NCBI RefSeq assembly: GCF_019931575.1
Contig: NZ_CP082923.1
Coordinates: 3,038,001-3,102,000 of the forward strand
Direction of reading: 5' to 3'
Source of the DNA: Caulobacter segnis
GTDB taxonomy: Bacteria > Pseudomonadota > Alphaproteobacteria > Caulobacterales > Caulobacteraceae
DNA: 64,000 nucleotides
Shown here: piece by piece, positions 36,090-46,281 of the stretch
Layout of the letters: each line of letters opens with the position of its first letter
Numbering within the stretch: position 1 is the first letter of the stretch
Position numbers and translations under genes: made by a program
The notes under the pieces: model-generated
Seen by the model: only the letters and a program-made list of their open reading frames with translations
The model's database searches: none
Told to the model about the DNA's origin: nothing

Positions 36090-37273
36090 CTGACAATCTC
36101 CGACAGCTCTGAGGTGTATTCCTCGTTTCGTCCCCTTGCCTTCACCAAGGCCCGCTTCTGGGCTTCATTAGAACCCGAAGCGTACTGATCAAATCTCTTC
36201 TGAAGCAAAGCGATGGCCTCTTCGTTATTCACCGACTTAGCATCAATAGTGTCACCATGGCCTAGGGAACCGAAGACGCCTTGGAACTTCCGGCTGTAGG
36301 CGATCGGCACCGTTGGCACCCCAGCGGAGAAAGCGCCGATCGTCGCGTGCATGCGCGCACCCGTGAAGAAGGCCAGTCCGCTGATATAGCCCTTGGCCGC
36401 AAGCGGAGAGGAGAAGCGCGGCGCTACAACCACCCCGTCGTCGTCCTTAAATAACGCCTTCAGCGCCAAACAAGCGCGGTAGTCATCCTCGACAGGGTCC
36501 TCTCCACTGATAACGTGCCCAATCAGATGGACCTGCATGCCCCGGGACCGAAGGAATTTAACCGTATCCTGGCAAAGCTTCGGGTAGTCCAAGGTCAGCG
36601 CAAACTGATTGTTCCCAGTATAACCGCCGGAATATAGCAGACCGGATACGTTTACTCCCGCTGTATTAGCTTGACGAGGCTGAGAGGCGTAAGGCAGTGC
36701 GAAGGCAACATCTGTCGTATCGAACACATCTATGCCTATGGATTTCATATAGGCAGTCGATCGCTCGTCCCTCGAAAACACGCGATAGGCCCGCCGCAGC
36801 ACAGGATAGGCCAACGCTCGAGACAGAGATTTATCAAACGGGCCAATCGTTTGCGGAGCCAACACCAACGGCACGCCGCTCATCAATGTGAGCACCTTGG
36901 TCGCCAAGTGATTGTAGAATCTTCTTGGGCCATAGATGTCCGTGAAGCTGTCACCCTCATCAATGTCTATGATGAGATCATAACCCCTGAACTTTCTGAA
37001 GTGAGAAAAGTCTAACCGAGCAACAGCCTTTAACGCCTCTTTAAGCGAGAACACCACGTGAGGGATCGTGCGGTCGAAACTAGCCTCCGCCTCCGCTAGC
37101 GAAGACGTTCCGGGCGTAGGCTTGCTGCCGATGGTCGTTAGGTCGAGATCCACACCCACCCGCTTTGCAGCCTCCAAAGTCATCGCGATATTCGCGACCG
37201 CGAGCGCAGTAACTCCGTAGTTACTTGACGATAGATTATGCCAAACGAAGCCGATTTTAATCTTCTTTGTCAA
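36074..37273 (-). CDS. Polysaccharide pyruvyl transferase family protein
   Basis: 399 residues from a TTG at 37273, which overlaps the acetyltransferase stop by 17 bases; no better start is visible. The N terminus KIGFVWHNLSSSNYGVTALA is the family's GxNxG-like donor loop. DLIIDIDEGDSFTDIYG, PLVLAPQTIGPF, RDERSTAYMKSIGI and FFTGARMHATIGAFSAGVP (conserved H and S/A) are typical of CsaB/WcaK-like enzymes. They attach pyruvate ketals from phosphoenolpyruvate to a sugar of the repeat unit, giving it negative charge. Its coupling with the next gene suggests joint action. Confidence 0.9.
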   Translation of the reverse strand: MTKKIKIGFVWHNLSSSNYGVTALAVANIAMTLEAAKRVGVDLDLTTIGSKPTPGTSSLAEAEASFDRTIPHVVFSLKEALKAVARLDFSHFRKFRGYDLIIDIDEGDSFTDIYGPRRFYNHLATKVLTLMSGVPLVLAPQTIGPFDKSLSRALAYPVLRRAYRVFSRDERSTAYMKSIGIDVFDTTDVAFALPYASQPRQANTAGVNVSGLLYSGGYTGNNQFALTLDYPKLCQDTVKFLRSRGMQVHLIGHVISGEDPVEDDYRACLALKALFKDDDGVVVAPRFSSPLAAKGYISGLAFFTGARMHATIGAFSAGVPTVPIAYSRKFQGVFGSLGHGDTIDAKSVNNEEAIALLQKRFDQYASGSNEAQKRALVKARGRNEEYTSELSEIVSCLAR

Positions 37274-37847
37274 AGTACGTCTCCGGATGGAAGCATAATT
37301 CGGGCCTCTCGGTAATCATATTCCTGATATCGTCAATATTGCCATCCCACCAACGAGTGCTCTCGATCTTATCAATCACATCAGGTGAGAATCGATACTT
37401 AATAACTCTGGCTGGATTGCCGGCCACGATCGAATATCGAGGCACTGGCGCAGTAACCACCGAATTGGCTGCAATCACACTCCCTCGCCCGAGGGTATGC
37501 GCCTTAGAAGTGACTGTCACATTATGCCCAACCCAAACGTCGTCCTCAACGACGAATGAGACGTTTTGGATATTATCATGAGACAGAATTCCGAGAGCTG
37601 AATTATAAAAATAAGGCGTCAGCCCGATATAACTGACGCCGTGATTGCGAGGGAAGAAATAGCTGCTCGTTGCGAACGAACAATACCTACCAATTCTCAT
37701 CCCTCTCGGCATACGCTTTGGGTCGAAGCACCCGTAGCTGTATAGTCCGACCTCAACGTCGAACCATTTTTTGAAGAATTTACGCAGCCTGAGACTTTGG
37801 AATTCGCTCTCAAACACGCGCAGCAATCTAAAGATGCGACGCTTCAT
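37257..37847 (-). CDS. Hexapeptide-repeat O-acetyltransferase (CatB/VatD-like)
   Basis: 196 residues from the ATG at 37847, which has TAGGTAAC upstream; a TTG 12 bases earlier is possible. A left-handed beta-helix is encoded by repeats such as MRIGRYCSFATSSYFFPRN, FVVEDDVWVGHNVTVTSKAH and TLGRGSVIAANSVVTAPVPR, ending in the diagnostic SIVAGNPARVIKYRF. Trimeric cytoplasmic enzymes of this type move acetyl from acetyl-CoA to a sugar hydroxyl. The gene follows the flippase with only one base between and overlaps the pyruvyltransferase start, so all three are co-translated. Confidence 0.9.
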   Translation of the reverse strand: MKRRIFRLLRVFESEFQSLRLRKFFKKWFDVEVGLYSYGCFDPKRMPRGMRIGRYCSFATSSYFFPRNHGVSYIGLTPYFYNSALGILSHDNIQNVSFVVEDDVWVGHNVTVTSKAHTLGRGSVIAANSVVTAPVPRYSIVAGNPARVIKYRFSPDVIDKIESTRWWDGNIDDIRNMITERPELCFHPETYFDKED

Positions 37848-37848
37848 G

Positions 37849-39039
37849 TTACCTACCAATCCGCCGCGACTTGTAGAAGTACACCGCAGCGGTAGCGGCC
37901 TGAGACAAAGTCATCAACATAAGGACTCTCTCTACCGTAGCAAAACCTGTTACGCCTAATATAACCAAAATAATGGTCGTAACCAAAAAGATCCAACTTC
38001 CCGCCATCGCGCGAAATTTCTGCCCCCCCATGAGAGTTAGATAAGCGCCGGCCCCTGCGGCTACATACCTAACGAGGAGGGTGAGTGCGATGATTGTGTA
38101 AACAGTCGCCGTTACCTTGTACTGCTCCCCAAAGGCAAACTCCGCAAACACCCCCATGAACAGGAGGAAGGCGACGCTGATCGCCCCCCCCGCCGCGGAA
38201 AATGCAACAGTAAGAAGGCGAGCCGGATGGGAATAGCCAGGACGCCCTGCGACCGGGATCACTACGCCAGCAACCACAGACGCCAGGGCCAACGCCGAGT
38301 AGTAAACACGCGCGGCGGGCTGAAAAGCCGCAAGCGCGAATTGGCCACAGAACAGACTTATTGCGATAGAATCTGCCCGAACCCCCATGTTTGATGTAAC
38401 CGTATCAAGTAGGTAATATCTAAGCCTGATATAATGCTCCCTAATAACATCAAAACTGAATCCTGATGTCACAATAGAAAGCATACTCCCCATCCCCACA
38501 AGTAAGACCAAAGACACCACTCGTGTGGCGAATATGGCCGCCCCCGCCGCCCACGGCGACCGAACGCTGATTAGGTATATGGGGCCGAGCAGAACTATCT
38601 GAAACAACGAATGCAGGAACTCTGCCTTCAGCGCGCGACGGGCCCTCAAGCTTACAAAGAATGTATCTATAATCGTATTTAGGAGCATCCCCCCCACAGT
38701 CAGAGCAAGGAGTTGGCCGCCAGCGAGCCCCTTCCAAACGCTCCCAATGATCAGTGCAACAACAACAACCCCTGGCAACAGGGCAATACGAACCGACGTC
38801 CCCGCGTGCAAGCGATCGCGATGCTCAGCCGCCGTGTCACCGCCGGAACCTCTGAGAAGTTCGTTGTTGAACCCCGCGTCGACCAAGATTGCGATCAACT
38901 GGCCATAGAGCATGGCGGTCGACACGGTTGCGAACAACGCGAAGGGCAAGGCGTGCGTAAGCGCCGAGATCAACCCAACGGCCGCGGCAAGACGAAGGAG
39001 GGTAGAAACTCCAGTTAGGCCTAGCCCCCTAATGTTCAT
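37849..39039 (-). CDS. Wzx-like polysaccharide repeat-unit flippase
   Basis: 396 residues, almost wholly hydrophobic with about a dozen predicted membrane helices: STLLRLAAAVGLISALTHAL at the start, then YGQLIAILVDAGFNNELLRG, the region typical of the second helix and loop of MOP-superfamily flippases. Wzx moves the undecaprenyl-linked repeat unit from the inner to the outer leaflet of the cytoplasmic membrane. It overlaps the end of the Wzy-like gene by 11 bases. The family is diverse and the call rests on topology, the N-terminal pattern and context. Confidence 0.82.
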   Translation of the reverse strand: MNIRGLGLTGVSTLLRLAAAVGLISALTHALPFALFATVSTAMLYGQLIAILVDAGFNNELLRGSGGDTAAEHRDRLHAGTSVRIALLPGVVVVALIIGSVWKGLAGGQLLALTVGGMLLNTIIDTFFVSLRARRALKAEFLHSLFQIVLLGPIYLISVRSPWAAGAAIFATRVVSLVLLVGMGSMLSIVTSGFSFDVIREHYIRLRYYLLDTVTSNMGVRADSIAISLFCGQFALAAFQPAARVYYSALALASVVAGVVIPVAGRPGYSHPARLLTVAFSAAGGAISVAFLLFMGVFAEFAFGEQYKVTATVYTIIALTLLVRYVAAGAGAYLTLMGGQKFRAMAGSWIFLVTTIILVILGVTGFATVERVLMLMTLSQAATAAVYFYKSRRIGR

Positions 39040-40060
39040 GGCGAGGCGCGCCGACGAACTGCCGCTGAGGGCCGCCCCGCTTTCCGACGACGAACTCTCC
39101 GCCCCCCTGCCTCAAAAGGCCGATTGAGAACAGGATAAGAAGAACGACGCGCGTGTATGCCGTGTCGGGGCCGAGCATGGCGTACAAAAAGCAAAATAGA
39201 GATATGGCGATGAATCTGCGCTCGGTCTGAGTGTTGACGATCAACAATGTGACCGCCACAAGTAGAAACGCGACGATTAATCCGTTGAACAAGCCAAAGG
39301 CCAGGAACAGATTATGGACCGTTAGCGAAGCGGTATCGTAGGAATACGCGAAAGGCCTAGCGGATACGAAGATTGCATTCTCATCGAGCGTCAGTGGCTG
39401 CTTTAAGGTATCCATAAGGGCGGCGTTATTCATGCCCGCCCGTTGCATATTGGATGCACTCGAATAGATGGCGCGCTCCACCCCCATGGCACGCGCGATC
39501 GGAAACGCCGCCACATACAGAACGAGCGCCGAAACCGCGAGAGGGACGGCAAAGCGCCGTGTCAGAGTGCTGGGCATATAGAGCGCGGCCAAAGCGGTAA
39601 ACGCCCCTAGCATTAGCCCTCTCGCCTGAACTCTATTCTGAAGATAGATTTCGACCAGGATGATCAGTGTAGCGACAAGCCGCCCGCGCTTTTCAGGCAG
39701 AAAGAACAGAGCCATAAACCAAAGAGGGAAAAGTTTCGGCGTTGAATACTTACTCAGAATGGAAATATTGCTTGAAGAAATCCAGTGTATCGCCAGAATA
39801 GATAGAGAAACCCCGATCGGTATAAGCAAAAATTTCGACGACACGTAGGATCGGTGCACCGGTAGAACTGCGTAGATGCCGATCAGGGCAATCAGAGCAT
39901 GATAGCCGCTCTTAGGATAACCGAGCACCAGCATGGCCATCGCGCCTGCGGCCGCGGTCGCTAGGACCACAGCCAACCGCGAACGGAAAAGCTGCATCGC
40001 TAGGACGACGAGCAACCCGCAGAGGATTGACAACTCGGATAGGATCGGCAGCAAATTCAT
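39029..40060 (-). CDS. Wzy-like O-antigen/exopolysaccharide polymerase
   Basis: 343 residues with about ten hydrophobic segments, for example ILSELSILCGLLVVLAMQLF, LIALIGIYAVLP and NGLIVAFLLVAVTLLIVN. A periplasmic stretch before the last helices (around RPFAYSYDTASLTVHNLFLA) is the position of the H-containing loop in Wzy/WaaL-type proteins. Sequence conservation in this family is low, so the assignment depends on topology and its place between a glycosyltransferase and the flippase. It would polymerise flipped repeat units in the periplasm. The start ATG at 40060 is separated from the upstream gene by eight bases. Confidence 0.78.
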   Translation of the reverse strand: MNLLPILSELSILCGLLVVLAMQLFRSRLAVVLATAAAGAMAMLVLGYPKSGYHALIALIGIYAVLPVHRSYVSSKFLLIPIGVSLSILAIHWISSSNISILSKYSTPKLFPLWFMALFFLPEKRGRLVATLIILVEIYLQNRVQARGLMLGAFTALAALYMPSTLTRRFAVPLAVSALVLYVAAFPIARAMGVERAIYSSASNMQRAGMNNAALMDTLKQPLTLDENAIFVSARPFAYSYDTASLTVHNLFLAFGLFNGLIVAFLLVAVTLLIVNTQTERRFIAISLFCFLYAMLGPDTAYTRVVLLILFSIGLLRQGGGEFVVGKRGGPQRQFVGAPRHEH

Positions 40061-40068
40061 AAGTCGAC

Positions 40069-41076
40069 CTACAGACGCTCAAAAAGGCTCTCGGCAATTC
40101 TCGGCCATGCAAAGGACGACAAATCGACGGCCTGATTACCACCCCGCGTAGCCTCGACGATAGCCCGTTGCGCTGCGGCGCGATCATGGAAGTCGACAAC
40201 TGCTCCGCCGACAGTAAGGCAGAGCTCCCGAAATATAGGGATATCGTTCGCCACAACCGGAACGCCCCTGGCTCGAGCCTCCAGAAGCGGTATGCCGAAG
40301 CCTTCTAGCTCGGACGGAAATGCAAAGCACTTCGACGCGTCGTACAGCTCGACAAGCTCGGCTTCCGACAGGTTCTGGAAAAATGTGACGTCTATACCCG
40401 CTGCCGATGCATAGGCTTGAACAGCGCCTAGAGATCCTAGGTCCGAGCCGACAAAGGCAACCTTTAGGCCCAGGCCGTTCAACACCGCCAACAGGTTCAG
40501 GTGGCCCTTATGCGGAGCAAAATTTGATACGTACAGAACGTCGTACAATTTTGGCGCGCTCTTCGGGAGATCAAACCAGATTTGCGACAATCCGTTGTAG
40601 GAAACGAAAATCCGATCCTGCGGCAGCAAAAGAGACTTGGCTATCCGCTCCCGTTCCGAATTCGAAACGGTCACCACACCCTTCGCGAGGCGAGCTGATA
40701 GAAAATTCACTAAGTGCGCGAGGCGAGAAAACTTACGGCCATGAGCTGTCGCGAACTTGGCGTCATGGATCATATGGTAAAGGCGATATTTGTTGAAGCT
40801 CAGAGGAGCCAGCGCACTCTCACTTACGACGACATCTGGTCGAAGTTGAAGCAGAAGGGCGCTTAGCTTCAAGGTGGTCAGAGCCTTGTAGATCAGGCTT
40901 CCATCTAGTGACACGTGGCGATGCTCGACAGCTGCGCCGGGTTTCCACGGAGATACGCACACTACCTCAGCACCGCTTGCGGTAAGCGCCGCCATAAGGT
41001 GCTCCGCGCGATTGCGCGCCCCTGAATATGCAGCGCCCTTGTGACTAAAGGGACTGAGAAAGATGATCCGACTCAT
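40069..41076 (-). CDS. Glycosyltransferase family 4-like
   Basis: 335 residues from the ATG at 41076 (MSRIIFLSPFSHKGAAYSGA); an ATG 39 bases earlier would overlap the upstream gene. GT-B features: GARNRAEHLMAAL in the acceptor domain; VSNSERERIAKSLLLP; VLYVSNFAPHKGHLNLLAVL beginning the donor domain; the motif FPSELEGFGIPLLEARARGV with the E-x7-E spacing; and VVANDIPIFRELC. A retaining sugar transferase of the mannosyl/rhamnosyl/glucosyl type, acting at the cytoplasmic membrane. With the GT2 and the other GT4 it gives three transferases after the initiating enzyme, so a repeat of about four sugars is plausible. Confidence 0.9.
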   Translation of the reverse strand: MSRIIFLSPFSHKGAAYSGARNRAEHLMAALTASGAEVVCVSPWKPGAAVEHRHVSLDGSLIYKALTTLKLSALLLQLRPDVVVSESALAPLSFNKYRLYHMIHDAKFATAHGRKFSRLAHLVNFLSARLAKGVVTVSNSERERIAKSLLLPQDRIFVSYNGLSQIWFDLPKSAPKLYDVLYVSNFAPHKGHLNLLAVLNGLGLKVAFVGSDLGSLGAVQAYASAAGIDVTFFQNLSEAELVELYDASKCFAFPSELEGFGIPLLEARARGVPVVANDIPIFRELCLTVGGAVVDFHDRAAAQRAIVEATRGGNQAVDLSSFAWPRIAESLFERL

Positions 41077-41080
41077 GTAA

Positions 41081-41839
41081 TTAAAGCCGAATGCCTGATG
41101 CAAGATGAAGCGCATTTAAAAAGGCGGAAGGCGCACTGTAGTTCAACAGAGAAAGGGCAATAAAATGCCCCTTAATAGATCTATAGAGCCTTTTATATTT
41201 TGCGGAAAAGTTGCTCGATGACTTCCCCCCCGCGTGGCCAACAGATACATCTGCGATCACAACCACCTGAACTCCCATGTCTGAGGCTCGGACGCAAAAT
41301 TCCAAGTCTTCGCCGTACATGAAGATTTTGTCGTTGAACCCACCGACCGCAAAAAACGTCGCGCGTGACGTCGCCAAACACGCGCCAGAGACGTAAAGCA
41401 TCGGGATATTCGCATCCCCATTATCTGCCAAATCTATATACACGCGCCTGAAGGCAAGCCCAAAGCGCCCCGGCCGCTTGAGCGTAGGTAATCTCTCCGA
41501 CCGATCAAGTATGGCAGGAGCCCAAACACTGCGATCCCCAAGAAGGCCGCCGGCCTCGACAATTTCATTCAGGGCTTTCAGCGTGACATCAACATCAGGA
41601 TTGATGAACACAATCACGTCCGCGTCAGACGAGCGCGCCCCCAGATTGCACGCAGCGCCAAACCCTATGTTCTCGCCACGACCTACGACACGAACCCCCA
41701 TCGAAAGGGGCTTATAGCCACCACCGTTGTCGACAACGATGAGTTCCACATCGGGGATCTTGGAAACTACATCCTCTAGATTTCTGATCAATCTTTCAGA
41801 ATGATAATTTACAGTTATTATAGAGGCCCGCATTTTCAT
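41081..41839 (-). CDS. Glycosyltransferase family 2 (rhamnosyltransferase-like)
   Basis: 252 residues from the ATG at 41839. GT-A features: MRASIITVNYHSERLIRNL at the start, ELIVVDNGGG, then GRGENIGFGAACNLGARSSD and the metal-binding INPDVDV. YVSGACLATSRATFFAVGGF and MYGEDLEFCVRASDMG (the ED acceptor motif) match the WbbL-type subfamily that often transfers rhamnose. It directly follows rfbA with one base between, which supports dTDP-rhamnose as donor. Inverting enzyme, membrane-associated through its partners. Confidence 0.9.
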   Translation of the reverse strand: MKMRASIITVNYHSERLIRNLEDVVSKIPDVELIVVDNGGGYKPLSMGVRVVGRGENIGFGAACNLGARSSDADVIVFINPDVDVTLKALNEIVEAGGLLGDRSVWAPAILDRSERLPTLKRPGRFGLAFRRVYIDLADNGDANIPMLYVSGACLATSRATFFAVGGFNDKIFMYGEDLEFCVRASDMGVQVVVIADVSVGHAGGKSSSNFSAKYKRLYRSIKGHFIALSLLNYSAPSAFLNALHLASGIRL

Positions 41840-41840
41840 G

Positions 41841-42718
<878 letters not shown>

Positions 42719-42722
<4 letters not shown>

Positions 42723-43621
42723 GCGCGGGCTCCTTGCGAATTCAATTCGGCGATGACGTCCGCGACGGCGCTTTGCCAGGCTCTCGGCCGGACGCCGTAG
42801 TCGGCAGTGAGCTTGGCGGTCGCCAGGCGCGAGTTCTTCGGGCGGCGCGCCGGGGTCGGATACTGATCGGACGGGATGTCTTCGACCTGCGCCGAAGGGC
42901 CGCCGGCCTCGGCGCTGAGACGGAAGATCTCGCGGGCTAGGTCTGCCCAGGCGGCCTCGCCAGCGTTGACGAAATGGTAGACCCCGGTCGGAGCGGTCTC
43001 GTCGGCAATCATCCGTAGCACAATCGTCTTCAGCGCGTCAGCGATATCGGCGGCCGAGGTTGGGCAGCCGTATTGGTCGGCGACGACACGCAACGCCGGG
43101 CGGTCGGCTGCCAACCGCAGTATCGTCTTCAGGAAGTTGGCGCGATGGGCACTGAGCACCCAGGCCGTACGCAGGACAACAGAACGTGGATTGCCCAGGC
43201 GGACCGCCATTTCGCCGGCCAGCTTCGAAGCGCCGTAGATGCCAATCGGGGCGACAGGGTCGCTCTCGACATATGGCTCGATCTTATCGCCATCGAAGAC
43301 GTAGTCGGTCGAGACCTGCACCAACGGGATGCCCCGCTCACGCGTGATGTCGGCCAACAGAGCCGGGCCACCAGCATTGGCGGCGAACGCGCCGGCGACC
43401 TCGGTTTCGGCCTTGTCGACGGCTGTCCAGGCGGCGCTGTTAATCACAGCCGCGAACGCGACCTTCTCGAACAGGGCCTGGATCGACGCCACGCTGGTCA
43501 AGTCCAGCTCATCGCGTGTTGGCGCGTGCAGCACGACCCCTTCAGACCAGGCCGCGCGTTGCAGCTCGTGTCCGACCTGGCCAGCCCCGCCGGTGATGAG
43601 GATGTGGATCGGATCAGCCAT
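42719..43621 (-). CDS. rfbD: dTDP-4-dehydrorhamnose reductase
   Basis: 300 residues, a short-chain dehydrogenase fold. The NADPH loop [18 protein letters not shown] is at the N terminus; the catalytic YGASKLAGE (Tyr-x3-Lys) and STDYVFDG are present; [18 protein letters not shown] and [13 protein letters not shown] are typical of RmlD. It performs the last reduction to dTDP-L-rhamnose. Both ends overlap neighbours (rfbA by four bases, rfbB by eight), so the block is translated as a unit. Confidence 0.95.
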
Positions 43622-44675
43622 TCACGGCCACACCGAGACGCTGGGTGGCGTAGCGGCCATCCAGGATTTCCTGCCACCAGTCCTGATTCTCCAGGTACCA
43701 GCGCACGGTCTGCTCGATGCCCTGCTCGAAGGTCACCGAAGGCTCCCAGCCCAAGGCGGCGCGGATCTTCGAGGCGTCGATGGCATAGCGATGATCATGG
43801 CCCGGGCGATCGGTCACATATGTGATCTGGTCGGCATAGGCCTTGCCGTCGGCGCGCGGCTGCAGCGTGTCGAGGATGCCGCAGATGGCGCGAACGACCT
43901 CGATGTTCTTGCGCTCGGCATTGCCGCCGACATTGTAGGTCTCGCCTGGCGCGCCGCGCTCGAACACCGCCTGCAGGGCCCGGGCGTGATCGTCGACGAA
44001 CAACCAGTCTCGCACGTTCGAGCCGTCGCCATAGACCGGCAGCTGCTCGCCGTTCAGCGCACGGATAATGATCAGCGGGATTAGCTTCTCGGGGAAATGA
44101 TAGGGGCCATAGTTGTTCGAACAGTTGGTGACCAGGACTGGAAGGCCGTAGGTGTGCCCCCAGGCGCGGACCAAGTGGTCCGAACCGGCCTTGGACGCTG
44201 AGTACGGCGAGCGCGGATCATAGGCCGTCGTTTCGGTGAAGAAGCCGTCCTCGCCCAGCGAGCCGAAGACTTCGTCCGTCGAGATGTGGTGGAAGCGGAA
44301 CGCCGCCTTCCCGGCTTCGTCCATGCCGCGCCAGTAGGCGAGCGATTGGTTCAGCATCACAAAGGTGCCGACGACATTGGTCTGGATGAAGGCCCCCGGG
44401 CCGTCGATCGAACGGTCGACGTGGCTCTCGGCGGCGAGGTGGGCGACCACGTCCGGTTTGAACGCAGCTAGCGCGTTAGCCACGGCACCAGCGTCGCAGA
44501 TATCGCCTTGGACGAACGAATAGCGCGCGCTCGCCTGCGCCGACATGAGCGAGCTCAAATTGCCGGCATAGGTCAGTTTGTCGAATACGACGACTTCATG
44601 ATCGGTGTGTTCGATCAGGCGTCGAACCAAGGCCGAACCGATAAAACCGGCGCCACCGGTGACGAGGATGCGCAT
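43614..44675 (-). CDS. rfbB: dTDP-glucose 4,6-dehydratase
   Basis: 353 residues, the usual RmlB size. NAD+ loop [31 protein letters not shown]; the dehydratase triad motif [13 protein letters not shown]; the catalytic [15 protein letters not shown]; and [18 protein letters not shown], all diagnostic for RmlB rather than other epimerases. It converts dTDP-glucose to dTDP-4-keto-6-deoxyglucose, the second step of rhamnose synthesis. Twelve bases separate it from rfbC upstream. Confidence 0.96.
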   Translation of the reverse strand: MRILVTGGAGFIGSALVRRLIEHTDHEVVVFDKLTYAGNLSSLMSAQASARYSFVQGDICDAGAVANALAAFKPDVVAHLAAESHVDRSIDGPGAFIQTNVVGTFVMLNQSLAYWRGMDEAGKAAFRFHHISTDEVFGSLGEDGFFTETTAYDPRSPYSASKAGSDHLVRAWGHTYGLPVLVTNCSNNYGPYHFPEKLIPLIIIRALNGEQLPVYGDGSNVRDWLFVDDHARALQAVFERGAPGETYNVGGNAERKNIEVVRAICGILDTLQPRADGKAYADQITYVTDRPGHDHRYAIDASKIRAALGWEPSVTFEQGIEQTVRWYLENQDWWQEILDGRYATQRLGVAVNG

Positions 44676-44687
44676 GGATAGCCTCCT

Positions 44688-45263
44688 TTAGGCGCTGGTA
44701 AGTGGTTGAAGCGGAACGCCGTCGTAATTGAAGGGGCTTTCGAAACTGGCCAAGGTTGGCAGCACCTTGTCCTTATCGGATAGGACTGCCCCCCCGGATG
44801 GCAACGGCCAGTCGATGCCTATCGTCGGGTCATTCCAGACGATCCCTCCGTCGCAGTCCGGCGCGTAGAAATCGGAAACCTTGTAGGCGACCTCGACATC
44901 GGCCTCGAGCGTCACGAACCCGTGCGCAAAACCTACGGGAACATAGAGCTGCTCGCCGCCCTCAGCGGTCAGCTTGGCTCCGACCCATTTGCCGTAGGTG
45001 GGCGAGCCGCGTCGGATATCGACCGCATAGTCCATTATTGAGCCGCGGACGCAGCGTACGAGCTTGGCCTGCGCATGCGGCGCTCGCTGGAAGTGTAAGC
45101 CGCGCACCGTCCCCACCGAGGCGGAAAAAGACTGATTGTCCTGCACGAAGCGTACGTCGATGCCAGCGCTCTCCGCGCTACGTTCGGAGTAGGTTTCACA
45201 GAACCAGCCGCGCGCATCGCCGAAGCGCAACGCTTTGATTAGCACAACCGAAGCCAAATTCAT
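44688..45263 (-). CDS. rfbC: dTDP-4-dehydrorhamnose 3,5-epimerase
   Basis: 191 residues from the ATG at 45263 (MNLASVVLIKALRFGDARGW); a longer frame upstream has no family similarity. The cupin barrel shows FVQDNQSFSASVGTVRGLHF with the catalytic His, then RCVRGSIMDYAVDIRRGSPT and YVPVGFAHGFVTLEADVEVA. Third enzyme of the dTDP-rhamnose route. It is the first gene of the rfbCBDA set, 46 bases after the UDP-glucuronate epimerase gene, so it may share that promoter. Confidence 0.95.
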   Translation of the reverse strand: MNLASVVLIKALRFGDARGWFCETYSERSAESAGIDVRFVQDNQSFSASVGTVRGLHFQRAPHAQAKLVRCVRGSIMDYAVDIRRGSPTYGKWVGAKLTAEGGEQLYVPVGFAHGFVTLEADVEVAYKVSDFYAPDCDGGIVWNDPTIGIDWPLPSGGAVLSDKDKVLPTLASFESPFNYDGVPLQPLTSA

Positions 45264-45309
45264 TCCCCATGTAAAACGCCACCATATCGGTTGCGCCCGG
45301 CCAGCTAGT

Positions 45310-46278
45310 TTATTTCCACTCGCGCCGCCACTCCACGAATCTGGCCAGGCCCTCAGCCAGTTTGACCTTGGGCTGGTAGCCGCAAAGGGCCTTGAGCTTG
45401 TCGATATTGGCGAAGGTGGCGGTGACGTCGCCGGGCTGCATGGGGCGGTAGACCTTGCTCGCCTCAATCCCCAGCGCGGCTTCGAGTGTGGTGATCATGT
45501 CCATCAGGCCGACGGGGTCGTTGTCGCCGATGTTGTAGACCTCGTGTCCGCCCTGGGCCGGCGGATTGTCGAGCACGCCCAGGACGCCATCGACGATGTC
45601 GTCGATATAGGTGAAGTCGCGGGCCATCCTGCCCTCGCCATAGACCTCGATCGTTTCCCCCTTCAGCATCTTCTCGGTGAAGCCGTAATAGGCCATGTCC
45701 GGTCGGCCCCAGGGGCCGTAGACGGTGAAGAATCGCAGGCCCGACTGCGGGAAGCCGTAGAGCTTGGCGTAGCTCTGGCTCAAGAGCTCGCACGAGCGCT
45801 TGGTGGCGGCGTAGAGCGACACCGGGCTCTCGGCCGGGTCGCTCTCCTTGAAGCCGTCGCCGTTCAGCGGCCGGTCACCGTAGACGCTGGACGAGGAGGC
45901 GTAGACCAGGTGCTCGACGCCGGCGTGGCGGCAGGCCTCCAGCACCGACAGGTGGCCGGCCAGGTTGCTGCGCTCATAGGCGAAGGGGTTCTCGATCGAG
46001 TAGCGCACGCCCGCCTGGGCGGCCAGGTGGATCACCCGCCTGGCGCCCGAGGTCTTCACCAAGTCGGCGAGGGCCTCGTGGTCAGCGATGTCCATGCGGA
46101 TCATCGTAAAGCCGTCACGGCCAGCGAGACGCGAGGCGCGGGCCTCCTTCAGCGCCGGATCGTAATAGGCGTTGAAGACGTCAACCCCGATCACCGCCTC
46201 GCCGCGATCGAGCAGGCGCTCGGCCACGTGGTAACCCACGAAGCCCGCCGCCCCGGTGACAATGACCGGAGACGCCAT
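45310..46278 (-). CDS. NAD-dependent epimerase, probable UDP-glucuronate 4-epimerase
   Basis: 322 residues. Extended SDR fold: VIVTGAAGFVGYHVAERLLD, then the segment IGVDVFNAYYDPALKEAR that is characteristic of UDP-glucuronate 4-epimerases (LpsL/GAE type), HLAAQAGVRYSIENPFAYER, YASSSSVYGDRPL, the catalytic YAATKRSCELL and RFFTVYGPWGRPDMA. It would make UDP-galacturonate from UDP-glucuronate. Its partner ugd, three bases upstream, supplies the substrate. Galacturonic acid would add negative charge to the polymer. Specificity is inferred from motifs and context. Confidence 0.9.
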   Translation of the reverse strand: MASPVIVTGAAGFVGYHVAERLLDRGEAVIGVDVFNAYYDPALKEARASRLAGRDGFTMIRMDIADHEALADLVKTSGARRVIHLAAQAGVRYSIENPFAYERSNLAGHLSVLEACRHAGVEHLVYASSSSVYGDRPLNGDGFKESDPAESPVSLYAATKRSCELLSQSYAKLYGFPQSGLRFFTVYGPWGRPDMAYYGFTEKMLKGETIEVYGEGRMARDFTYIDDIVDGVLGVLDNPPAQGGHEVYNIGDNDPVGLMDMITTLEAALGIEASKVYRPMQPGDVTATFANIDKLKALCGYQPKVKLAEGLARFVEWRREWK

Positions 46279-46281
46279 GTC

